Positions 1 through 10,202 of a stretch of DNA of 64,000 nt are shown one piece after another; position 1 is the first letter of the stretch; each line of letters starts with the position of its first letter. This DNA is from Telopea speciosissima (taxonomy: Eukaryota > Streptophyta > Magnoliopsida > Proteales > Proteaceae). The notes under the pieces were generated by a model. The model was given only the letters and a program-made list of their open reading frames with translations, was not told where the DNA came from and ran no database searches. A program made the position numbers and the translations under genes. The stretch covers positions 11,667,568-11,731,567 of the forward strand of contig NC_057925.1 in assembly GCF_018873765.1 (NCBI RefSeq). The letters run 5' to 3'.

Positions 1-660
1 GTAACTGATAAGCAAATGGGTATTTAATTTTGTAACCGATCAGCCAAGGGCATTTACCTTTGTAAACATAGAAGCTTGTAACTGACAAGCAAAGGGGCAT
101 ATATTTTTTGTAACTGATTAGCAAATGACATTTACCTTTGTAACCATAGAAGCTTGTAACTGACAAGCAAATGGGCAATCACTTTTGTAAGCGATCAACA
201 AATGGCAATTACCTTTGTAACCATAGAAGCTTGGGCATTTACTTTGTAGTCAATCAGCAAATGGCATTTGCCTTTGTAACCATAGAAGGTTGTAACTGAC
301 AAGCAAATTGGCCTTTACTTTTACTTTTGTAACCGGTAACTAACAAGAAGATGGGCATTTACTTTTACTTTTGTAACCGATTACCAAATGACATTTACCT
401 TTGTAACCATAGAAGCTTGTAACTTACAAGCAAATGGGCATTTACTTTTGTAACCGATCAGCAAATGACATTTGCCTTTGTAGCCATAGAAGCTTGTAAC
501 TGATGAGCAAATGGGCATTTATTTTTTAAATGTTGAAACTGATAAGCAAATGACATTTACTTTTGTAACCACAAAAACGTAAGTGACAATCAAATGGCTT
601 TTACTTTTGGTCCTACCTTTCCATATTGGCCATGTGATGTTTGTAACTGACTAGCAAATG
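1..660. repeat. Degenerate tandem repeat array (minisatellite)
   Basis: The motif CATAGAAGCTTGTAACTGAC recurs with small changes near 67, 145, 280, 407 and 483, alternating with TTTGTAACCGATCAGCAAA-like blocks and CATTTACCTTTG. Spacing is about 60-80 bp or a multiple, so the array is composite and diverged. It begins at or before the left edge of the window. No coding sequence is seen. Confidence 0.85.
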
Positions 661-885
661 GGATTTGACCCAGAGAGTCTTCAGTCTTCGTTTACGACTT
701 TTTGAATCCGATACTCCCTGGAAGCCCAAGCCCATGACGATGGGTGGAGTTGATAAGCGAACAAATGCAAAACCCACGTGATCTTAAGTCAAAACCATGG
801 GGAGGAAGGGATGGATGGTTGGTTTTTGTCACTAGCGACTTTATGCACTGGTCTCACAGCAATTTGGATCTTCTAGTGTCGATTT

Positions 886-1013
886 GCCAGGCAAAACCCT
901 ACTGTCAAGACACAGACACAGTAAGGTGGTAAATGATCGCTTTACCCATGCTCAGGCAGGGGTAAGGTGGTCATTCCCCACCTTATTGTATCTTGACAGT
1001 AGGGTCCTGCCGG
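886..1013. repeat. Short foldback element (hairpin MITE-like)
   Basis: The left arm (from about 894, CCCTACTGTCAAGACACAG then AAGGTGG) is the reverse complement of the right arm (CCACCTTATTGTATC then TTGACAGTAGGG, ending near 1005). Arms of about 40 bp surround a short centre, a typical small inverted-repeat element. I could not define a target duplication. The rest of 660-1451 shows no gene. Confidence 0.6.
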
Positions 1014-1451
1014 GCAGCTCGGCAATAGAGGATTCTGTCCTAGATCTCCTAGAATGACTTGCCTAGCTGCTACAACTACTAGTATTCCGACCGATGGCGA
1101 CTGCTCTCCGTTCGCTATTGTGCCTACCTTCGTAATGAAGCTGGAGATAAAGCACTCCCAAATTTCAAAGATATCACGAGGGAGAGGAGTAGCGAAAATG
1201 GTGGATTATGAAAAACTAATAAATGGATAGAGAGTAACACGTAAAAAGCGGAGGAGAGGAGAAGAGGTGAGTGATTAGGAGAAGAAGAGTAGGCAAGAAA
1301 GCATCATGCCACAAGGGGGCATCGTCAAAACCAACAGCTGAGGGACAAGGTTTGTCCTTAAACCAGTGAATAACTTGATTAGGTATGACATAAGAATGGA
1401 TGACAGTGTGAGCTTTTGAATCTGATGTTGGAAGTGTGCCATAAAAATTTA

Positions 1452-1835
1452 GGGTAAATTACATGTCACCCCCTGATTTTCAAACAAAACTCAGATCATC
1501 TCCTGGTTTTTGAAAAAATCAAATCACCCCCTCTATAGTGATGGTGTTAGTCTGCTGTTAGTTATTGGTGTGAAAGGACTATTTTATCCTTGTACTAAAA
1601 CAATAGAATTAAATTTACAATACTACCCTTCCTTCATCTTCAACATTGATCAAGGGTAGTTTAAGGATTTAAATTTATTTAACTGGCTGACATCATCACT
1701 TAACAACATAAAACTAATGGTAAGGACTAATTTGTCATGTTGGGGTCTAAACCAGGGGATGATTTGAATTTTTCCAAAAACCAAGGGATGATCTAAGCTT
1801 CGTTTGAAAACTAGGGGGTGACGTTTAATTTACCC
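1452..1835. mobile_element. MULE-type MITE, 384 bp, no captured gene
   Basis: The left end GGGTAAATTACATGTCACCC and the reverse complement of the right end (GGGTAAATTAAACGTCACCC) match over about 80 bp of terminal inverted repeat. The flanks AAAAATTTA and AAGAAACTA agree at 6 of 9 bases, at best a decayed 9-bp target duplication. A subterminal CATCATCACTTAAC near 1690 recurs in the element at 30561. Mutator-like membership rests on the long TIRs and that resemblance. Confidence 0.7.
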
Positions 1836-2450
1836 AAGAAACTATTGTCAACACTTCTAGTAGAGATAAGAAATATGCACTATGTGAAATTGCGAAATTT
1901 GCACTTTAGGGTCTAGGAAGGGCAAATGTACTTAGCTTAACCCCTGGTTTGTAAAAGAGGTTGTTTCCAAAACCGGTTGTTTAAAGTTGAATCGAAATAA
2001 ATCGGTTCAATTTGGGTTTTAAAAGTTAAATATTTTCCTGGTTCAATTTGATTTTTCATTTTGAGATTAAAATTATTGAACCAAATCGAATTATCCATTT
2101 TCATAATGAATAAAGAATTCAGCACAATTATATTATTTTAATATTTCAATCAATGTGGATGATAGATTTTTATGTTTTTTAATGTTTGGTGGATTATGAT
2201 CCTAACAAATAAGGATTTTTTTTGTTGGTGAAGATAAAAAAAATTCGCCCAAATACCTAAAATAAGAATCAAACCGAATTCAAACCAAGTCCAAAGTGAA
2301 TAATAAACTCAACAAGGAATGGAATGAAAACCGAACCATGTCGATTTGGTTCCGATTTGGAAAATAGGCTCCTATTTGATCTTTTTTTAATTTTGATTTG
2401 ATTTTAATTTCCAAATGTTGTAATTAGAATCCATTCAAAATCAAACCAAA
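1836..2450. other. AT-rich intergenic DNA, no gene seen
   Basis: Low-complexity sequence with repeated AACCGAA, AATCGAA and GGTTCAATTTG words, probably an old dispersed repeat. No open frame resembles a protein family. The gypsy element has inserted at its right end, and the same kind of sequence resumes after 15239. Confidence 0.5.
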
Positions 2451-2455
2451 ATATC

Positions 2456-2994
2456 TGATGTATCATAATATCTCAAGACCAATCAACCCCCAACACGTAT
2501 AAACAGCCAAGTCACACTTCGGTCGGGTCATTCCTCAGCTCGGGTCGGGTGACCACATGATCTATCAAACTTGGGTGAGAATATAACTCACTTGATCTAA
2601 CCACGGTTAAGGGGAGTCATGTATCCCGCATGACCCTATAATCACACGTTATGCATGACCCCAAGGCACACGTGTTGGACTCAAAGGCAGCCACCTAGGA
2701 CAGCGTTACACCCCAATTACTATCCATAAACAGGTTATATCCATGTACCATTTAGCAGCTTCAGGCTATAAATAAGCATGCAGGGCCAAGGTATGGACTC
2801 ACTTCTTGAGTAGCAAATATGTGCTTCATTAGCTCATAGTTATCTGTTGCAAGCTTTGACTTAAGCATCGGAGTGAATTAACCGGCTCAGGCCGGCACTT
2901 CTTTATTTTTCTGTGGTTTTGTGTGAACAGGACAGGACTACGGAGAGCGACCCAACCTGAAGATCCGGTAGTCGAGTTAGAAGCTGACGCAACA
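2456..2994 (+). repeat. 5' LTR of the gypsy element
   Basis: Starts TGATGTATCATAATATC and ends CTGACGCAACA. It matches 14696-15234 at about 94 percent with no indels seen. A TATAAATA box at 2767-2774 is conserved in the other LTR (15007-15014) and marks the likely promoter. Confidence 0.95.
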
Positions 2995-2997
2995 GAT

Positions 2998-3015
2998 TGG
3001 CGCCGTCTGTGGGAA
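2998..3015 (+). other. Primer-binding site
   Basis: TGGCGCCGTCTGTGGGAA lies 3 bp inside the 5' LTR. Its first nine bases fit the 3' end of plant tRNA-Asp; the rest does not, so the tRNA assignment is tentative. Position and the leading TGG are typical. Confidence 0.7.
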
Positions 3016-3043
3016 ACGTCACTAAGAGCTGTGTGACGAAGTC

Positions 3044-5618
3044 ATGGAACGAGGAAGCAGGTCCCGTTATGGGAAGAGCCCCGTGGTAGGGAGCCCAACC
3101 CGAGAGGGCCCACCCCGACAGGTAATCCGGACAGGAGGAGGGCCGGTCACTCGGCAAGCGGCAAAAGCGTTGCTTTTACCAGGACCTTCCCGAGTACGAC
3201 GATCGCCCGAGGAGCTGATAGAGAATTTACCTCCCCCTCCTCCGTTACAAATCCCAGGGGTCCAACGGGTAGGACCGAGACTAAGTTCAGGTACGCAATA
3301 CTTTGACCCGAATGCACCCGCAGCGAATGCACAGGTGCACGATCTGTGCCTCCAATTGGTGGCAGCAAATGAGATGTTTGCGTAGAATTATGCAGAAAGA
3401 ACCTGATTTGCTTCGGTCACCTTCATGGATAAAGGAGCAAGATATCCGCCGGAGTGAGAGCCGAGCCAGTATGATCAAAAGTAGAAGGACTCCACTCTTG
3501 CAGAGGGGAGCAGGACATGAGAATCGAGGACCGAGACGACAAACGAGATCACCCACCCGATCTTCCAAGAGCGCGGGTAGGGAGAAGGATGGCCTGCAGC
3601 GCACGACTAAATCAAGGTCCCGGTTGATTCGAAGTCTGAGAAAAGCACATGAGGATCATATGGATGGTCACCAAGTAAGGTCTCCTGTCCGGGCAGAGCG
3701 AAGCCCCAGAAGAGCTAGGGAGAGAACACCCCCCGTACTCCCCAAGGGGAGAGTTGTGCGAAGAGAGTTGCCTCGAGAAGAAAGCGTGCACGGATCTTAC
3801 CGTCCTGAGGACATCGAGATCGGGCGTCGCCTAAAAGACCTTGACGAACGACAAAAGAGCTTCAGGAAGAATGCGGCTGAAGAAATGCTGGCATTCTCGA
3901 ATCAACACCCATTCGTGGAGGGAATCATGGAAGCAGAACTCCCGAAAGGGTTCAAGGTCCCCGCTTTTATCCTTTACGACGGTTCTACTAACCCGATTGA
4001 TCATGTCAATTACTTCAACACAGTCATGATGGTGTATGGCAGGTCAGACATGGTGTCTTGTAGATTCTCGCTGCCTCGTTGAAGTGGGTAGCCATATACT
4101 GGTTTTCGCATCTTTGGCCCGAATGCACCCGCAACGAATGCACAGATGCACGATCTGTGCCTCCAATTGGTGGTGACAAATGAGATATTGCGTAGAATTA
4201 TGCAGAAAGAGCCTGATTCACTTCGGTCACCTTCATGGATAAAGGAGCAAGATATCCGTCAGAGTGAGAGTCGAGCCAATATGATCAAAAGTAGGACTCC
4301 ACCCTTGCAGAGGGGAGCAGGACATGAGAATCGAGGACCGAGACAACAAACGAGATCACCCACCCGATCTTCCAAGAGGGCGGGTAGGGAGAAGGATGGC
4401 CTACAGCGCACGACTAAATCAAGGTCCCGATCGATTTAAAGTCCGAGAAAAGCACATAAGGATCATATGGATGGTCACCAAGTAAGGTCTCCTGTCCGGG
4501 CAGAGCGAAGCCCCAGAAGAGTTAGGGAGAGAACACCCCCCGTACTCCCCAACGGGAGAGTTGCCTCGAGAAGAAAGCGTGCGCAAATCTTACCGTCCTG
4601 AGGACGTCGAGATCGGGCGTCGCCTAAAAGACCTTGACGAACGACAAAAGAGCTTCGGGAAGAATGCGGTTGAAGAAATGCTGGCAGTCTTGAATCAACA
4701 CCCATTCGTGGAGGGAATCATGGAAGCAAAACTCCCGAAAGGGTTCAAGGTCCCCGCTTTTATCCTTTACGACGGTTCTATTGACCCGATTGATCATGTC
4801 AATTACTTCAACTCGGTCATGATGGTGTATGGCGGGTCAGACACGGTGTCTTGTAGATTCTTTGCCACCTTGTTGAAGTGGGCGGCCACATACTGGTTTT
4901 CGCATCTTTGGCTAAGGTCAATCAAAGGTTTTGCTGAAGTATCCTGAGCATTTGTTACCAGGTTCCAGAGCAGTATTAGGCAGAAGAAGATGGTGGCTAA
5001 TCTACTGTCTATCAAGCAATGGAAGGATGAGTCGATTCGAGATTTTGTCTCCAGATTTAATAGGGAATCGCTGGATATTCCCGATCTCGATGAAGCGGTG
5101 GCATTTAATGCTTTATAGAGCGGGATAACTGACATAAAACTCATCAAATCGCTTATACTGAACAAAGCTCATAATATGACCGACCTGATCAGTCGATGCC
5201 ATCAATTTGCCAATATGGCGGAAATCAAAGCAGCCAGAAATGAGGCAGGTGGGGCTATGGAGAAGAAAAAGGTGGGAGAAAAGGAAGAAAGGAGAACAGA
5301 AAGAAGAGAAGATAGGAAGACCTGAACTAATAGGGTGCTCAGTCCGGAATACACACCACTCAACACGAGGAGGGCAGAGATACTCATGCAAATCGAAAAC
5401 AAGGGACTCTTAAATTGGCCAGGTCCTATGTTTCCAAAACCCGAAGAAAGAAATCCGAGAAAGTATTGCTAATTTCACAGGGACACCGGCCATGACACCG
5501 AAGACTGTAGGCAATTAAAGAGAGAAATCGAAAACCTCATCTGAAGTGGGCATCTAGTAAAATATGTCGATAATAGAAGAGAAAACTGACCTGATCAAAG
5601 AGGGGGAGAGAAGGAAGC
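3044..5618 (+). pseudogene. gag of the Tat-type element, internally duplicated and broken
   Basis: Encodes the capsid/nucleocapsid part of the element. An arginine/serine-rich N-terminal part is followed by the Ty3 gag core (KGFKVPAFILYDGS, then DHVNYFN). Later a CX2HX4HX4C zinc-knuckle-like motif begins near 5465 (C, H, H, C around FHRDTGHDTEDC). Frames shift near 3380, 4070 and 4920, and in-frame stops occur near 5116, 5322, 5470, 5540 and 5586. A segment of about 800 bp containing the core is present twice in tandem. No intact gag protein can be made. Confidence 0.85.
3301..4911 (+). repeat. Tandem duplication inside gag (two copies of about 800 bp)
   Basis: Copy 1 runs 3301-4111 and copy 2 4112-4905. 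CTTTG stands at both copy starts (3301, 4112) and after copy 2 (4906). Copies are very similar but differ by substitutions and small deletions, including one near 3376 (GATGTTTGCG against GATATTGCG) that shifts frame in copy 1. The short shared word at the joints suggests unequal recombination or template switching. Confidence 0.85.
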
Positions 5619-5619
5619 T

Positions 5620-6405
5620 GTGAAGGACAACCACAGGGACCACCGAAGAGAAGAGGGTAGACCTGAGAAGGAAAGGGCAACTGAAAGAAGAAGTGATTTT
5701 GCTAGGGAAGCTGAACAAACCAGCCGGCCTTTGGCAGCTCCAATTCTAACAATATTAGGTGGCCCCGGACAGGAATCCATAAGGAAAGCTAAGGCTCGAG
5801 CGCGATTCATAGGTATTGCCGAGGCAACTGGTAAGGTTGCAAGGACTAACCCGATCCTATCCTTCTGGAGTGAAGACATGGAGGGGGTTAGCTGGCCCCA
5901 TGACGATGGGATTGTGCTACAGATGATTATTCGGGACAGGATGGTTCACCGAATCCTCATAGATACTGGAGCATCGGTGGACTTATTGTCTTATCAGGCC
6001 TTCAAGCAGTTCGGGTTGGGTGATGAAAGTCTCATCCCTGATGGCACCAATCTCTATGGATTTTTGGGTGCGACAACGAAAATAGAGGGAAGTATTAAAA
6101 TGCCTGTTACGGCAGGAGAATATCCTAACGAAGTCACTGTGGATGTGAACTTCATGGTAGTGAGAATGGTATCGGCCTTTAACGCCATATTAGGAAGACC
6201 GGCACTAAATGCCCTTGGTGTAATAGTCTCAACAAAACACTTAAAGATCAAGTTCCAGACCCCAAATGGTGTAGGGGAATGCCGAACCAACCAGAAAAAG
6301 TCAAGAGAATGTTATGCCAGCTTTGTTAAACAAAAGAATGATTGTGGGGGGATGGCCCTAACCATCGCCATACCCGATTATAGGGACAAACTTGTCATGA
6401 GATGA
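5620..6405 (+). pseudogene. Retropepsin-like protease region of pol
   Basis: An open frame of 261 codons holds a charged linker and then an aspartic protease domain: catalytic motif LIDTGAS at about residues 113-119 and the flap/ILGRPALN region near residues 190-197, as in plant Ty3 proteases. It cleaves the element's own polyprotein. The frame ends at 6405, overlapping by 4 bp an RT frame shifted by one base. Since related elements encode one continuous polyprotein, this is probably a frameshift mutation. The first methionine is only the first in the open frame; the true start would lie in gag. Confidence 0.85.
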
Positions 6406-7697
6406 GGGAGCCAGCAGAGGAGGTAGTTCCGGTACCATTGGATGAAAAATATTCAGATCGGGTAGTGCAGATTGGGAGTCACCTGGGCGAAGAATTAAAG
6501 AGTAGAATAATAACATGTTTAAAGGAGAATGGCGACGTTTTTGCATGGTCCACCACGGATATGCGGGGAGTACCTCGGAATGTAGCAGAGCATCATTTGA
6601 ATATTGACCCGAGGTGTAGACCCGTCCAACAACGGAGGAGGAACTTTGCCCCGGAAAGGTTGCTGGCCATTGAAGTAGAAGTTCAGAGGTTGAAGGAATC
6701 GGGTTTTATCGAAGAAATTGAATTCTCGACTTGGCTCTCCAACGTCGTAATGGTTCCTAAATCCAACGGCAAATGGAGGATGTGTGTTGATTTCACAGAC
6801 TTAAACAAAGCATGCCCTAAAGATTGCTACCTACTTCCTCGTATTGACCAGTTAATTGATGCAACCGCTGGGCACGAGCTGTTAAGTTTCATGGATGCAT
6901 ACTCGGGATATAATCAAATCACGATGAGCGAGCAAGATCAAGAGTACACAGCTTTTCGAACCGAACAGGGAAATTTCTTCTTCAAAGTAATGCCCTTTGG
7001 ACTCAAGAATGCAGGGGCAACATACCAAAGAACGGTGAATCGGGTGTTTAAACCACAGATAGGGAGAAATATGGAGGTCTATGTGGATGATATGTTGGTC
7101 AAAAGCCTCCGAGCTGACCATCACATTACTGACCTAAATGAGACTTTTCAATGTCTAAGGAACAATAGAATGAAGCTTAACCCGACAAAGTGTGTGTTCG
7201 GCATCTCCTCGGGAAAATTTCTCGGCTTTATAGTGTCAAAGAGGGGAATAGAAGCCAATCCAGAGAAGGTGAAGGCCATAGAGGATATGGAACCGCCCCA
7301 AACTATAAAAGAGGTGCAAAAATTGACAGGGAGGGTTCCGGCTCTCAATCGCTTCATGGCCCGATCTGGGGATAAATGCTTACCCTTTTTCAAAACACTG
7401 AAGAATACACAAAATTCAAAAGGATTCCACTGGACCGACGAATGTCAGAGAGCTTTCGAAGAGCTGAAGCAGTAACTGTACAGAATGCCTTTGTTGACCC
7501 AACCCATCCACGGAGAAAATTTACAGTTATATTTGGCCTCATCTGAGGTAGTTGTAAGCGCAACATTGGTTAGGACGGAGGAAAATGGAAGGGTGCAACA
7601 ACCTATTTATTACGTAAGTCATCTCCTGGTCGGGGCAGAGATCAGGTATCCTTAGGTCGAGAAAATGGCATTCGCGCTAGTCATGGTGGCTTAAAAG
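6402..7697 (+). pseudogene. Reverse transcriptase and first RNase H region of pol
   Basis: The open part (6402-7475) has the RT domain: SNGKWRMCVDFTDLN (motif A side), FMDAYSGYNQI, MPFGLKNAGATYQR, and the catalytic YVDDM near residues 227-231. A thumb/connection follows (KFLGFIVS). From 7473 the frame continues into an RNase H-like stretch but carries stops at 7473, near 7654 and near 7692. Copies RNA to DNA when intact; this copy cannot, because of the stops and the upstream frameshift. Confidence 0.9.
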
Positions 7698-9647
7698 TTG
7701 CGCCCTTATTTTCAGAGCCACTCCATTACAGTACTCACAAACCAGCCGTTGAAGAAAATTTTGCATAAACCCGATCTGGCAGGTCGGCTCATCGGATGGG
7801 TTGTAGAGTTAAGCGAACACTGCATCAGTTACAAGCCTAGGGCGGCAATCAAAGGGCAGTGCCTGGCAGATTTCATTGTTGAATGTACTCGAGGAGAAGA
7901 AAGAGAGAACAAGGAAAGATCGGATAACCCGAGACCATGGTCTCTATACGTAGACGGGTCAAGCAAGTCAATTAGCGGTGGCGCAGGGTTAGTACTAACC
8001 AGTCCGGAAGGCTTCAAGATCCAATACACACTTAGATTCAACTTCCCTGTCTCAAATAATGAAGCAGAATATCAAGCACTACTTGCAGGACTAAGGGTCA
8101 CCAGGGCGGCACAGGCTAGGCGCGTGGAGGCGCATAGTGATTCTCAATTGGTGGTCAACCAAGTCAGAGGCAGCTATGAGGCAAGAGAAGAAAGAATGAT
8201 ACAATACCTGATCAAGGTCCAGTTGTTAATTGAGCAAATTGAATATTTTGAGATCAACAATATCCCGACGAGTGAGAACAGGTCAGCAGATGTCCTGTCT
8301 AAACTGACTACTGGAGCATTGGAGAACTTCGGCAGGTCAGTATATGTTGAGACCCTCGAACAACCGTCATATAAAGAGGAACCGAGAGTAAACATAATCG
8401 AAGAAGGACCATGCTGGATGGACCCCCTCATGGGCTATTTGGAGCATGACAAGCTACCCTCGGACCGAGCCGAGGCCCAGAAAGTAGTAAGAAGAGCAGC
8501 GAGATTCACTTTAGTCGATGGGGTCTTGTATAAGAGAGCTATTAGCACACCACTCCTGCGGTGCCTCGGGCCAGAAGGAGCTCATTACGCCCTAGCAAAA
8601 GTCCACGAAGGAATTTGCGAGAATCACCTTGGAGGGAGAGCATTGGCCTACAAGATACTCAGACAGGGCTTTTATTGGCCAAAGATGCAGCAAGATGCAA
8701 TGAATTACGTAAAGACCTGCTCACAATGCCAACTGTTTGTGCCAGTTCCGAATCGACCTGCAACCCAGCTAACAACTGTCCTAAGCCCTGTCCCGTTCGC
8801 GATGTGGGGGATGGATCTGCTGGAGAACTTCACTCCGGCTTCGGGAAATAGAAAATTTTTGGTCGTGGCTATCGATTACTTTACTAAATGGGTAGAAGCC
8901 GAGCCTCTAGCAACAATAACGGAAAAGATCATGGAAAAATTTTTTCGTGACAAAATCATATTTCAGTTCGGACTTCCTAAAGTGTTATTGACAGATAACG
9001 GCAAACAATTCGATAACCCGACCTTCAAGGCTTTTTGTGCACATTACCACATTGAGTATCGAAGAATGACCGTAGCGACCCCTCAGTGTAATGGCCAAGT
9101 GGAGGTAACCAACCAAACTATACTCGATGGCATCAGGAAAAGGTTGCAGGAGGCAAAAGCCAAGTGGGTCGAAGAGCTACCCAGCGTGTTGTGGGCCTAC
9201 AAAACCATAGTTCACACACCCACCGGAGAGACCCCCTTCAGATTGGCATACGAAACAGAAGCCCTAACCCCAGTCGAAGTAATACCAGAGTCAAATCGGG
9301 TCACCCATTTTGACGAAGTTACCAATGGGGACGGGTTACGAGCTAATTTAGACTTCCTAGATGAAGTAAGAGAGGAAGCCTTAATCCAAAATCAGGTATA
9401 TCAACAGCGCACAATGCGGTATTACAACTCTCGAGTACGACCTCGACTATTCAGGATTGGAGATATGGTGGTACGAAAGAGCAGCGTTTCGGACCCACGA
9501 AATGTAACGAAGCTCTCCCTTAACTGGGAGGGCCCTTACATAATTTCCAAGATAATACGCCCAGGAACGTATTACTTGAAAACTCAGGGGGGCGAGGACA
9601 TCCCTAGACCATGGAACTCTGTGAACTTAAAAAGGTTTTATCAGTAA
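7698..9647 (+). pseudogene. Second RNase H and integrase of pol (open reading frame)
   Basis: A 649-codon open frame. Residues about 75-205 form an extra RNase H of the plant type: LYVDGSS, NNEAEYQALLAGL and HSDSQLVVNQV carry the acidic residues. This second RNase H is typical of Tat elements. The integrase follows: an HHCC zinc finger (HEGICENHLGG then CSQCQ), a core with the D,D35E triad (GMDLLENF, LTDNGKQF, GQVEVTN), and a C-terminal domain with a WEGPY motif near residue 619. It has no stop inside, but it lies downstream of stops in pol and so is listed as part of a broken gene. Confidence 0.9.
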
Positions 9648-9820
9648 AGATAGTCTCTACCCGACCTCAAGAGTTTGATATATGAAGTATAGTTTAACTC
9701 TGTATATTTCTTAATACAAAGAATATACAACAGAACTTTGTCTCTCTCTGTCTTGTTAGTAGTTCACAAGTTAGCATATTGAACTTACACATCAGGTCCA
9801 CCACACCAAAAAAAAAAAAA

Positions 9821-9985
9821 AAGACCTCATCCGTGAGGCACGAAAGACCTCACCCGTGGGGCGTAGAAAGACCTCATCCATGGGGCGCAGAAAGACCTCA
9901 TTCGTGAGGCACGAAAGGCCTCATCCGTGAGGCGCAAAAAAGTCTTTGCTCAAGAGGTATGAAAAACCTCATCTGTGAGGTACCT
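9821..9985. repeat. Tandem array of a 24-bp palindromic unit
   Basis: About seven units of roughly 24 bp, each built on CCTCATCCGTGAGG, an inverted repeat with a 4-base loop, spaced by GCACGAAAGA-like linkers. Later units degrade (CCTCATCTGTGAGG near 9968). The array lies between the pol stop and the 3' end of the antisense gene. Confidence 0.85.
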
Positions 9986-10202
9986 CATAATTCAGACAAA
10001 ATCTCATCCATAAAGCATACCCGAAGTGTTACTATGCTAAAGAAAATAAACAGACATACAAGAACGGTGTAACTAATATTAATAATGTTCATAATTACAA
10101 AACCAGAGCCACCTCTGGCATATCACAAAAAACTATCCAGAAATACTTAAGGTTAGTTCCGTCAAAAGAAAAGAAAAATACATGCGACAAAAGAACAGAA
10201 AA

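Noticed and set aside
744..932. 62-codon plus-strand frame
   Set aside because: Ends inside the hairpin element at 886-1013 and resembles no protein family.
3303..4082. 259-codon plus-strand frame as a separate gene
   Set aside because: It is part of the broken gag, entered through a frameshift; its start methionine is arbitrary.
9821..9985. Regular repeats with short spacers, considered as CRISPR-like
   Set aside because: Plant nuclear DNA, no spacers of unique sequence; the units are directly joined and belong to a retrotransposon.
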